NCBI GenBank assembly: GCA_036012725.1
Contig: DASCPW010000080.1
Location: 1 to 22,244 of the forward strand
Reading direction: 5' to 3'
Length of the DNA: 22,244 bases
DNA from: GCA-2686765 sp036012725
GTDB taxonomy: Bacteria > Pseudomonadota > Alphaproteobacteria > Rhodospirillales > 2-02-FULL-58-16
Position 1 is the first letter of the stretch, and each line of letters starts with the position of its first letter. Positions 1 to 6,074 of this stretch are shown here, one piece after another. The position numbers were made by a program, and so were the translations under genes. The notes under the pieces were generated by a model. The model ran no database searches, was not told where the DNA came from, and saw only the letters and a list, made by a program, of their open reading frames with translations.

Positions 1-92
1 AACATGGGCTTGCGAAAGGTGGGGAACCATCTTGTCGGACTCTGACAACAAATTCGCGAATAAGGAAAATAAAGACTCCATGGCCGTGGCGC

Positions 93-221
93 TTAGCTAC
101 GAGCCGGAAAGCGATTATGCGCCGAAGGTGGTAGTCGGCCGGCGATCTTGCTGCCCCAATAGAAGGAATAGAGCCAGTAAACGGCGGCGAATCCAAACAA
201 CCAGATGGTTTTTGGCGACAA
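93..221 (-). pseudogene. Truncated symporter-like N-terminal fragment (42 codons)
   Basis: A short reading frame starts at a TTG (221-219) preceded by a GGGGGAGG ribosome-binding-like stretch and ends at TAA (95-93). Its first ~25 residues are one membrane helix rich in aromatic residues, including the stretch IWLFGFAAVYWLYSFYWG. From memory of the family, this resembles the first helix of sodium/solute symporter (SSS) proteins, which normally continue into a conserved 'DYFIAGR' region. Here that continuation is missing in this frame; an A-D-Y trace appears in a neighbouring frame, as a frameshifted remnant might show. No further symporter sequence was found between 1 and 92. It could instead be a genuine small membrane protein. 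The assignment is inference from pattern memory. Confidence 0.35.
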
Positions 222-295
222 GAAGCCTCCCCCTTATTTCTCGGTTCTTGATCCCGGGGTCGAGGGATGGAGTTTCATCCCCGCTGGAGCAAGGT

Positions 296-562
296 TTATT
301 TCTCGCCGACCACGTAGGTACAGCCCTTGGGGCCAACGACCGCCGAATGGACGGACCCGGCGGGAACATCGAAACGGCCGCCAATTTTGTAGGTTTGGAT
401 GCCCTCGGCGGAGGTAATGGCGATTTCACCCGCGAGGACGATATGGGCGGTCTCGCCAGCGTGCGTGTGGTCGGGATAACGGGCATCTGGCGCGTCCGTC
501 CAAACGAAAACGCGCCCATAGCCTTCCCGCTCGAGTTGCTGTTTTATCGATTCCGGTTCCAT
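296..562 (-). CDS. Small cupin-domain protein
   Basis: An 88-residue single-domain cupin. The first cupin motif is visible as H32-x-H34-xx-E37 with G45 following, and the second as VPAGSVH, giving His72. These histidines are the usual metal ligands of the barrel. The length is near the minimum for a cupin, and nothing is fused to it. I chose the ATG at 562 because the AGGAAAGAG upstream can serve as a ribosome-binding site and the protein then begins just before the barrel; an in-frame start at 625 would add 21 residues without clear homology. It is transcribed away from cimA, with about 208 bp between the starts. Cupins of this size include enzymes and regulators of many kinds, and the substrate cannot be read from sequence. 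Confidence 0.75.
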   Translation of the reverse strand: MEPESIKQQLEREGYGRVFVWTDAPDARYPDHTHAGETAHIVLAGEIAITSAEGIQTYKIGGRFDVPAGSVHSAVVGPKGCTYVVGEK

Positions 563-770
563 CCGCCCAAGTCTCTTTCCTGGATTAAAGGGGCCGGGCC
601 AGAAGTTGCCAATGACAACAGCCACGCCGACTCACGCCGTTGGCCGGTAGCGGCACGACTTGATCCGATAGCCTAAAGTATTCAGCGCCGTTGTCAAAAC
701 CCTGGTGTCGCCTTGGAAAAGTGGCTACATCCTTGATAAGAAAAAACTCTTTTCCAGGAGCGCTATAAAC

Positions 771-2387
771 GTGAACGAGACTGTTGCCGGCGGCAAGCGC
801 ATCTATCTCTACGATTGCACGCTCCGTGACGGGGCGCAGACCAAGGGCGTTGATTTTAGCGCCGCCGACAAGCAGGTCATCGCCCATGAATTAGATCGCA
901 TTGGTATCGATTATATCGAGGGCGGCTGGCCCGGCGCCAACCCCACCGACGATGCCTTTTTCGCCAATCCTCCCAAGCTTGCCAGCGCCAAGCTCACCGC
1001 CTTCGGGATGACGCGAAGGGCTGGCCGCAGCTCGGCAAATGATCCTGGCCTCAACGCCCTTTTTTCCACCGGTGTCGAGACTTTGTGTTTGTTCGGCAAA
1101 ACCTGGGACTTCCACGTGGAAGTGGCGCTGGCCATAGAATCGGAAGAAAATGTCACGATGATCGCCGACAGCGTTTCTTCGGCGCTAAAGCGGGTCGAAG
1201 AAGTGATCTTCGATGCCGAACATTTCTTTGACGGCTACAAATCCAACCCCGATTACGCACTCGCTTGCCTGAACGCCGCCTATGAGGGAGGTGCCCGTTG
1301 GATCGTTCTTTGCGATACCAATGGCGGCACTCTACCCGATGAAGTCGAACGAATCGTCGGCAATGTGGCCGAGCGGATTCCCGGGGAACGGCTGGGAATA
1401 CACTGCCACGACGATACCGGCAACGGCGTCGCCAACAGCTTGGCCGCCGTTCGCGCCGGCGTCCGCCACGTACAAGGGACGCTCAACGGCCTGGGCGAGC
1501 GATGCGGCAATGCCAACTTGGTTTCCCTCATTCCCTCCCTGATGCTGAAAATGGGTTACGAGACGGGGATCAAGGCGGGGGACCTGACCCATCTGACCCA
1601 TGTTTCGCGCCTCCTGGACGAACACTTGAACCGGGCTCCTAACCGCGACGCCCCTTACGTCGGCGAATCGGCTTTCGCCCATAAAGGCGGCGTTCACGCC
1701 TCGGCGGTGGAAAAGGATCCCCGCTGTTACGAACACATCGTGCCCGAACTGGTCGGCAATCACCGTCACATCGTTGTTTCCGACCAGTCGGGAAGGTCGA
1801 ATATCCTGGCGCGATTCCGCGAGATCGGCTTCGATATCGACGCCGCCGACCCCAAGGTCGCCGAGCTGGTCGATACGGTCAAGGAACGGGAGTTCTACGG
1901 CTACGCCTATGACGGCGCCGAGGCCAGTTTCGAATTGCTGGCGCGCCGGGCCTTGGGCGAAGTTCCCGATTACTTCCGTTGCGCAAGCTTCCGCGTCATT
2001 GATGAACGCCGCTGGAACGCCAAAGGCCAACTGATCACTCTTTCCGAGGCCACCGTCAAGCTAGAGGCCGGCGACAGGGTGGCCATGGCCGTGGCCGAGG
2101 GCAACGGCCCGGTGAATGCGCTCGACGCGGCGTTGCGCAAGGTGCTGACGCCGCTTTACCCGCAGCTGGAAGACTTGCGCCTGATTGATTTCAAGGTGCG
2201 CATCCTTACCCCCGGCGAGGCCACCGCCGCGGTAACGCGGGTAATGATCGAATCCGCCGACGGCCGTGGCGAGCATTGGGATACCGTCGGCGTCTCCACC
2301 AATATTATCGACGCTTCCTACAACGCCTTGCGCGACAGCATCATCTATAAATTGTTCCGGGACGGCGCGACGTTAAATCACCCCTGA
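771..2387 (+). CDS. cimA: (R)-citramalate synthase
   Basis: A 538-residue enzyme of the isopropylmalate/homocitrate/citramalate synthase family. It condenses pyruvate and acetyl-CoA to (R)-citramalate, the entry to threonine-independent isoleucine synthesis. The HMGL-like TIM barrel opens with DCTLRDGAQ (residues 15-23). It carries GGWPGANPTDDAFF, the metal-binding HCHDDTGN, and GTLNGLGERCGNANL, followed by HKGGVHASAV of the linker region. The C-terminal ~120 residues form the LeuA-type dimer/allosteric domain, where isoleucine feedback normally acts. The length and the GGWPGANPTD motif favour citramalate synthase over LeuA. The start is GTG 771, with AGGAG at 756-760; the frame extends upstream to 705 but without homology. 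trmJ follows after 6 bp, so the two are probably cotranscribed. Confidence 0.93.
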   Translation: MNETVAGGKRIYLYDCTLRDGAQTKGVDFSAADKQVIAHELDRIGIDYIEGGWPGANPTDDAFFANPPKLASAKLTAFGMTRRAGRSSANDPGLNALFSTGVETLCLFGKTWDFHVEVALAIESEENVTMIADSVSSALKRVEEVIFDAEHFFDGYKSNPDYALACLNAAYEGGARWIVLCDTNGGTLPDEVERIVGNVAERIPGERLGIHCHDDTGNGVANSLAAVRAGVRHVQGTLNGLGERCGNANLVSLIPSLMLKMGYETGIKAGDLTHLTHVSRLLDEHLNRAPNRDAPYVGESAFAHKGGVHASAVEKDPRCYEHIVPELVGNHRHIVVSDQSGRSNILARFREIGFDIDAADPKVAELVDTVKEREFYGYAYDGAEASFELLARRALGEVPDYFRCASFRVIDERRWNAKGQLITLSEATVKLEAGDRVAMAVAEGNGPVNALDAALRKVLTPLYPQLEDLRLIDFKVRILTPGEATAAVTRVMIESADGRGEHWDTVGVSTNIIDASYNALRDSIIYKLFRDGATLNHP

Positions 2388-2393
2388 CCGCTT

Positions 2394-3197
2394 ATGCCGG
2401 ATGGTTGGCGAATGGCTGGAACGGATAGCACCCGCAGCGGCGCGCAAGCGGACAAAGAGGCCATTAGCCCGGCCATAATTCTTGTCGATCCGCAGTTGGG
2501 GGAAAATATCGGCATGGCGGCCAGGGCCATGCTTAACTGCGCGCTTTTCGACCTGCGGCTGGTCCGCCCCCGCGACGGCTGGCCCAATGAAAAGGCCGTC
2601 TCCGCCGCTTGTGGAGCCGATGCGGTTCTGGAGCGGCTCCGCCTTCACGAGACGGCGGCGGACGCCGTCGCCGATTTGCAACGGGTTTACGCCGCCACGG
2701 CACGTCCCCGCGACATGACCAAGGAGGTGGTGACGCCCAGACAGGCGGCGAGCGACATGCGCCGGCTGACGGCGGCGGGCGTGCGCTGTGGCATTCTTTT
2801 CGGCGCCGAGGCCAAGGGGCTCGACAACGACGATGTCGCCCTCGCCGACGCGGTGCTAACGGTTCCCCTCAACCCGGGATTCAGTTCCCTCAATCTGGCG
2901 AATGCGGTTTTCACCATCGGTTATGAGTGGTTTCAGGGTGCCGACCGGACGGCGGCGGCGACCCTGAGCTTGCCCAAGGAAACCCGCCCGGCCAACAAGG
3001 CCGAGATGCTTGCCTTTTTCGAGCATATGGAGAAGGAGTTGGACGCCTGTGGGTTCCTGCGTGTGAAGGAAAAGCGCCCGGTGATGGTCCGCAACCTGCG
3101 CAACCTTTTTCAACGCGCCCGGCTCAGCGAGCAGGAAGTGCGCACGTTGAGAGGTGTTATTTCCGGGCTGGTGAAAGGCAAAAAGAATACGGATTAG
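2394..3197 (+). CDS. trmJ: tRNA (cytidine/uridine-2'-O-)-methyltransferase, TrmJ family
   Basis: A SpoU/TrmH-superfamily (SPOUT) 2'-O-methyltransferase of 267 residues. Members of the TrmJ branch methylate ribose at position 32 of the tRNA anticodon loop using SAM. The three family motifs are visible: motif 1 around ENIGMAARA (N38 and the following arginine), motif 2 ILFGAEAKGLDNDD (134-147), and motif 3 SSLNLANAV (164-172), which forms the SAM-binding trefoil knot. A helical C-terminal tail of ~80 residues matches TrmJ rather than the shorter TrmL. The start at 2394 is uncertain: ATG 2412 would give 261 residues, and neither has a strong Shine-Dalgarno. It sits 6 bp after cimA, and its 3' end overlaps the convergent coq7 gene by 4 bp. 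Confidence 0.9.
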   Translation: MPDGWRMAGTDSTRSGAQADKEAISPAIILVDPQLGENIGMAARAMLNCALFDLRLVRPRDGWPNEKAVSAACGADAVLERLRLHETAADAVADLQRVYAATARPRDMTKEVVTPRQAASDMRRLTAAGVRCGILFGAEAKGLDNDDVALADAVLTVPLNPGFSSLNLANAVFTIGYEWFQGADRTAAATLSLPKETRPANKAEMLAFFEHMEKELDACGFLRVKEKRPVMVRNLRNLFQRARLSEQEVRTLRGVISGLVKGKKNTD

Positions 3198-3757
3198 ATC
3201 CGTTCCGACAGCCAGATGGCCAGGCGAGAACCGGTCTTGATGGCGGTGGTGAGTAGTTCGTATCCGGGCGCCTGCCGGGCGCCGTGTTCAAGGCCGATGT
3301 CGCGGTGCTCGACTTCATGGCGGCGGAAGGTTTCGCAAATTTCCTTCAATTCTTCCTCGCCGGCGTCCAGCTGTTCGATCTGACCGGCGTAATGTTCGTC
3401 GATGACCTCTTCGACGGCGACGGTGCAGGCCATGGCGGCGTGCTTGCCCAAAAGCGCCGTCCCGGCGCCGAGCACGAAACCAGCCAGATGCCAGACCGGC
3501 AGCAGCGCCGTTGGCCGCGCCCGGCGCTTGCCGATGAGATCGTCGAAGGTCTCCAGATGTTCCTTTTCCTGTTCGGCCATGCGGCGGATGACGGGGGCCG
3601 CGGAGGTCGCGCCTAGTACGCTCAACTGGCCTTTGTAAATTCGCACGGCGCCGTATTCGCCGGCCTGGTCGACGCGGATGAAGCGTTCGATCAACTGCTC
3701 TTTCGTCGGATCACCGGGCAGGCGCTCGCGCAACGTCGGTTTGTCGGTTTTGGTCAT
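3194..3757 (-). CDS. coq7: 3-demethoxyubiquinol 3-hydroxylase (Coq7 family)
   Basis: A 187-residue di-iron carboxylate protein that performs the late C6 ring hydroxylation of ubiquinone synthesis (demethoxyubiquinol to 5-hydroxyubiquinol) at the membrane surface. All ligands of the ferritin-like four-helix bundle are present with correct spacing: E34 in AGEYGA, E64 and H67 (ExxH), E116, and E148 and H151 (ExxH). The hydrophobic stretch around 84-112 fits the membrane-facing part. Length is typical for bacterial Coq7. It is the last gene of the leftward set yqaA-dsbB-coq7; its ATG overlaps the TGA of dsbB (ATGA), suggesting translational coupling. Its stop overlaps that of convergent trmJ. Confidence 0.95.
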   Translation of the reverse strand: MTKTDKPTLRERLPGDPTKEQLIERFIRVDQAGEYGAVRIYKGQLSVLGATSAAPVIRRMAEQEKEHLETFDDLIGKRRARPTALLPVWHLAGFVLGAGTALLGKHAAMACTVAVEEVIDEHYAGQIEQLDAGEEELKEICETFRRHEVEHRDIGLEHGARQAPGYELLTTAIKTGSRLAIWLSERI

Positions 3758-4254
3758 GACGTCCTTGCCAACAGCCGCGCCCCGGCGAGCGAAGCGGCGG
3801 CCAGGGCAAGCGAAAAAACGGCGTTATAAGTGGCCATGGACAAACCAAGGAAAGTCCATTCCGGGTCATCGCAGGCCTTCGGTGGTTTGGTCATCAGTTG
3901 CGCTTTCATTTCTTCGATGCTCAGGTCCTTGACCAGGGTGCCGGTGCATTCCGACAGCCACCAGTGCTGCTCGACGCCAACATGGTAAAAAGCGATCCCG
4001 GCGCCGGCCAAATAGGCACCGGCGCAAAGCGCCACCATCGCCGCCCGTCCACCGTCGGTCGCCAGAAAAAAGGCGCTGACCGCCAGTACGGCGGTGACGG
4101 CGTACGGCACCCGCTGATAAAGGCAGAAAATACAGGGCTCGAGATCGAAAACATATTGTGCCACATAAGCGTTGGCGAGCGCGCCCAGGCTGATGACGAG
4201 AATGGCGGCGGGTATCAGCCGGGGCCGATCGAGGAAAGTCGTAAATCCAGCCAT
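3754..4254 (-). CDS. dsbB: Disulfide bond formation protein DsbB
   Basis: A 166-residue inner-membrane quinone reductase that reoxidises periplasmic DsbA. Four hydrophobic segments are visible (about 12-32, 46-66, 70-90 and 136-160). The first periplasmic loop carries the redox pair C41-I-F-C44, followed by LYQR, whose arginine binds quinone. The second loop carries C103 and C128. These are the four essential cysteines of the family. The gene is directly upstream of coq7, with an ATGA overlap, and 40 bp downstream of yqaA. The pairing with a ubiquinone-synthesis gene makes sense because DsbB passes electrons to ubiquinone, though the link is contextual. Confidence 0.95.
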   Translation of the reverse strand: MAGFTTFLDRPRLIPAAILVISLGALANAYVAQYVFDLEPCIFCLYQRVPYAVTAVLAVSAFFLATDGGRAAMVALCAGAYLAGAGIAFYHVGVEQHWWLSECTGTLVKDLSIEEMKAQLMTKPPKACDDPEWTFLGLSMATYNAVFSLALAAASLAGARLLARTS

Positions 4255-4294
4255 CTTCTTGAGATTAAAATATAGAACAAATCCGGCGGCGGCG

Positions 4295-4876
4295 CTACAG
4301 CGCGAACTTGAGCAGGAAAAAGCCGCCGAGGAGGAGGACGGCGAAGGCCAGGGTCAGCTTGCCCAGGTGCTTGTCGATGAAGCCCAGAATGGGTTCGCCG
4401 AATTTCCACAGCAAGGCCGCGACGATGAAGAAACGCGCCCCGCGTCCAACCAGGGAGGCCAGCGCGAAAGAGAAGGGCTCCATGCCGCTGACACCGCTGG
4501 CGATGGTAAAAATCTTGTAAGGGATGGGGCTGAATCCGGCGGTGAAGATGATCAGCGCGCCATGCTCGTTATAAAGCGCCCGGGTATGCTCAAAGGTCTC
4601 GGTGGCGTTGTAGATTTCCAGCAAAGGTCGGCCCAGGACTTCAAAGAAAAAAGCGCCGATGCCATAGCCAAAAAGCCCACCCAGCACCGAAGCCGCCGTG
4701 CACACGGCGGCGATGCGCCAGGCCCGGTGGCGGGCCGCCAGCACCATGGGAATCAACAAGACATCCGGCGGCACGGGAAAGACCGAGCTCTCGGCGAACG
4801 AGATCAGGGCCAGCGCCCAGAGGGCATGACGATGGGCCGAAAGCCTCAGGGTCCAATCATAAAGGCGTCGCAGCAC
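4295..4876 (-). CDS. YqaA family membrane protein (DedA/VTT superfamily)
   Basis: A 193-residue integral membrane protein of the SNARE-associated/DedA (VTT) superfamily, YqaA branch. Hallmarks are an acidic residue in an early helix (E29), FPVPPD (33-38), the re-entrant-loop-like FSPIPYK (115-121) and GRGARFF (144-150). DedA-superfamily members are linked to lipid flipping (undecaprenyl phosphate, phosphatidylethanolamine) and proton-dependent membrane homeostasis; the role of the YqaA branch itself is not settled. The start is GTG 4876 with a strong GGAGG about 9 nt upstream; no in-frame ATG lies near the N-terminus. It lies 76 bp downstream of tRNA-Leu on the same strand, with no clear terminator between, so partial readthrough from the tRNA promoter is possible. 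Confidence 0.87.
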   Translation of the reverse strand: MLRRLYDWTLRLSAHRHALWALALISFAESSVFPVPPDVLLIPMVLAARHRAWRIAAVCTAASVLGGLFGYGIGAFFFEVLGRPLLEIYNATETFEHTRALYNEHGALIIFTAGFSPIPYKIFTIASGVSGMEPFSFALASLVGRGARFFIVAALLWKFGEPILGFIDKHLGKLTLAFAVLLLGGFFLLKFAL

Positions 4877-4952
4877 CGGGGTGGACCTCCAGAAGCCATG
4901 TAATAGGGTCAGCCCCGTCGCCGAAAAATGTTTTTGCGCGGGAAGGATTTTT

Positions 4953-5039
4953 TGGTGCGGGCGGGGAGAATCGAACTCCCACTCCGTTGCCGGAACCAGA
5001 TTTTGAGTCTGGCGCGTCTACCAGTTCCGCCACGCCCGC
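4953..5039 (-). tRNA. tRNA-Leu (anticodon CAA)
   Basis: An 87-nt class II tRNA with encoded CCA. The acceptor stem is GCGGGCG/CGCCCGC with discriminator A. The anticodon stem CCAGA/TCTGG closes a loop CTCAAAA, giving anticodon CAA for UUG codons. The long variable arm (CCGGCAACGG region) is typical of leucine tRNAs, and the T arm is GGGAG-TTCGATT-CTCCC. All stems pair perfectly. Palindromic sequence of unknown origin begins about 20 bp upstream of its 5' end. Confidence 0.97.
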
Positions 5040-5060
5040 TTTCGGGGGTCGTTATAGCAC

Positions 5061-5115
5061 ATTCATGTCATAGGTCGGGAATGACATTGATGTCGCCGGG
5101 ACAAATTTATGTCCC
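5061..5115. repeat. Cluster of three nested GACAT/ATGTC inverted repeats
   Basis: Three perfect inverted repeats share one core within 51 bp: ATGTCAT (5065-5071) with ATGACAT (5081-5087); GACAT-TG-ATGTC (5083-5094); and GGGACA (5098-5103) with TGTCCC (5110-5115). The last one embeds the TAA stop of the methyltransferase gene in its loop. None is followed by a T-run, so they are not intrinsic terminators. The cluster lies between a tRNA gene and a gene end, a usual landing site for mobile DNA, and could be the end of an insertion sequence or a protein-binding region. No transposase gene is present. Confidence 0.5.
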
Positions 5116-5721
5116 TGTTCCCGCCGTCCGGAAAATCGCTCCGTAGTGATAGGGCGGAAGTTGCACGATCCGGCTGAGTTCGAATCCCGCCGGTTCGACG
5201 ACTTCGCGAACCTGTTCCGGCGACATGCGCATTTCGCTTGCCGGCCCGCGCGCCTGGTCCAGGACGACCGTCTTTTCGCGTGCCAGCCGATGCCAATTGA
5301 CGATCGCCAAGCGGCCGCCGGGTTTGAGAACCGTGGCGGCGGCGCCAATCAGGCCGGTTTTGTCCGGGACGCCGTGAAAGGTGTTGGCGATCAGCACGAA
5401 GTCGGCCTTTTCCACCACCCGTTCCGCCAAGTCCCTGGCATCGGCGCAAATCCACTGGGGTTGGGTGGCGCCAACGCGATCAACCTCGGCTTTCGCCTTA
5501 TCCAGCATTGCCGGGTCCAAATCGATGGCAAAGACTTTGCCTTGGGTGAGGGCCGCCAAGGGCGCGGTGAAGTAGCCATCGCCACAGCAAAGATCGACCA
5601 CGGTCAGGCCGGCGTCCAACCCAAGCGCCCGGAGAACGCCTTGCGGGTCCGGCCACAGGGCCCGCCACCAGTCGCGGTCCGGCATAGCCGTCGCCGGGAA
5701 CAGCAGATCGGCTTCCTTCAT
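5107..5721 (-). CDS. Class I SAM-dependent methyltransferase
   Basis: A 204-residue Rossmann-fold methyltransferase. Motif I is VVDLCCGDGYF (41-51), with the acidic motif II in AIDLDP (65-70) and motif IV-like ANTFHG further on; LKPGGRLAIVNWH resembles the post-motif strand of UbiE/Methyltransf_11 proteins. The substrate is unknown. The start is ATG 5721, with AGAGGAACG directly upstream. The open frame extends another 66 codons upstream, but that stretch is low-complexity leader without homology and overlaps a palindromic region. The final residues (TAGTGT) fall inside the GGGACA/TGTCCC palindrome, so the natural C-terminus may have been altered. It is transcribed divergently from metZ. Confidence 0.85.
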   Translation of the reverse strand: MKEADLLFPATAMPDRDWWRALWPDPQGVLRALGLDAGLTVVDLCCGDGYFTAPLAALTQGKVFAIDLDPAMLDKAKAEVDRVGATQPQWICADARDLAERVVEKADFVLIANTFHGVPDKTGLIGAAATVLKPGGRLAIVNWHRLAREKTVVLDQARGPASEMRMSPEQVREVVEPAGFELSRIVQLPPYHYGAIFRTAGTGT

Positions 5722-5747
5722 TCGTTCCTCTGCTGGAATTGAGAGGC

Positions 5748-5799
5748 AACACTCATTAGTGGCGCCCTTATGGGCAATTACAGACCGGAAACGAGTGTT
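5748..5799 (-). promoter_or_regulatory. Palindromic leader or operator upstream of the methyltransferase gene
   Basis: A 7-bp perfect inverted repeat, AACACTC (5748-5754) with GAGTGTT (5793-5799), encloses a smaller perfect hairpin, GCCC-TTAT-GGGC (5764-5775). Read leftward it sits 27-78 nt upstream of the methyltransferase ATG, between it and the AT-rich stretch at 5799-5820. A weak promoter reading is TTGATA (5806-5801) with TGTAAT about 19 nt downstream. It may be a folded mRNA leader or a repressor site. It matches no riboswitch class I know. Confidence 0.3.
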
Positions 5800-5897
5800 T
5801 TTATCAATAAAAAAAATACCGTCCCCGGCCACATGCCAACAACGGAATAGCCCTCGCCATGCCGCCATGTCCGAAATCGCCGGCCGTTCGTTTGCCC

Positions 5898-5926
5898 TTG
5901 ACGGGAGGCATTCGGCCATTTATTGC
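5898..5926 (+). promoter_or_regulatory. Putative sigma-70 promoter of metZ
   Basis: TTGACG (5898-5903) is one base off the consensus -35 box, and a hexamer TATTGC (5921-5926) lies 17 bp downstream. The -10 match is poor, which is common in alphaproteobacteria. The predicted start near 5932-5935 falls just before the SAM-II aptamer, which supports the assignment. The stretch between this promoter and the methyltransferase leader (about 5820-5897) holds nothing else I recognise. Confidence 0.45.
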
Positions 5927-5935
5927 AAACACTAA

Positions 5936-5990
5936 TCGTGGTGATTTGCTGAACAGCTTGCGGCCACGCAAAACAACCCGCTAAAAGGTT
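5936..5990 (+). promoter_or_regulatory. SAM-II riboswitch (metA motif)
   Basis: The sequence follows the SAM-II consensus of alphaproteobacteria. A P1 strand CGTGG (5937-5941) runs into the conserved TGATTTG. A loop with GCTTGC follows, then the P1 return CCACG (5964-5968), an A-rich linker AAAACAA, and the conserved GCTAAA (5980-5985). GCGG in the loop (5960-5963) can pair with CCGC (5978-5981) to make the pseudoknot that binds S-adenosylmethionine. Its location upstream of metZ is typical: high SAM should lower homocysteine synthesis. In many SAM-II elements GCTAAA(G)G leads directly into the ribosome-binding site. Here the metZ Shine-Dalgarno is ~75 nt further on, and an intrinsic terminator lies between. 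Confidence 0.92.
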
Positions 5991-6007
5991 CGAGCTCGTT
6001 GATCAAG

Positions 6008-6037
6008 CCCTGACCCGAAGCGGTCGGGGTTTTTTTT
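6008..6037 (+). terminator. Intrinsic terminator between SAM-II aptamer and metZ
   Basis: CCCTGACC (6008-6015) pairs with GGTCGGGG (6022-6029) in an 8-bp GC-rich stem with one T-G pair and a 6-nt loop, followed at once by eight T residues (6030-6037). It sits 18 nt after the aptamer and upstream of the metZ ribosome-binding site. It is therefore positioned to end transcription before metZ, the layout of a transcriptional attenuator. Confidence 0.85.
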
Positions 6038-6074
6038 GTTGTTTGGCATTGTCCAACCTAAGGAGAGAGCAATC

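Noticed and set aside
32..676. A 214-codon plus-strand frame over the cupin gene
   Set aside because: The minus-strand cupin motifs with correct spacing identify the coding strand; the plus frame has no domain.
1332..2030. A 232-codon minus-strand open frame inside cimA
   Set aside because: An antisense shadow; cimA is full length and strongly conserved through this stretch.
4172..4903. A 243-codon plus-strand open frame opposite yqaA and the start of dsbB
   Set aside because: Low-complexity charged composition and no domain; the minus strand holds two recognisable membrane proteins.
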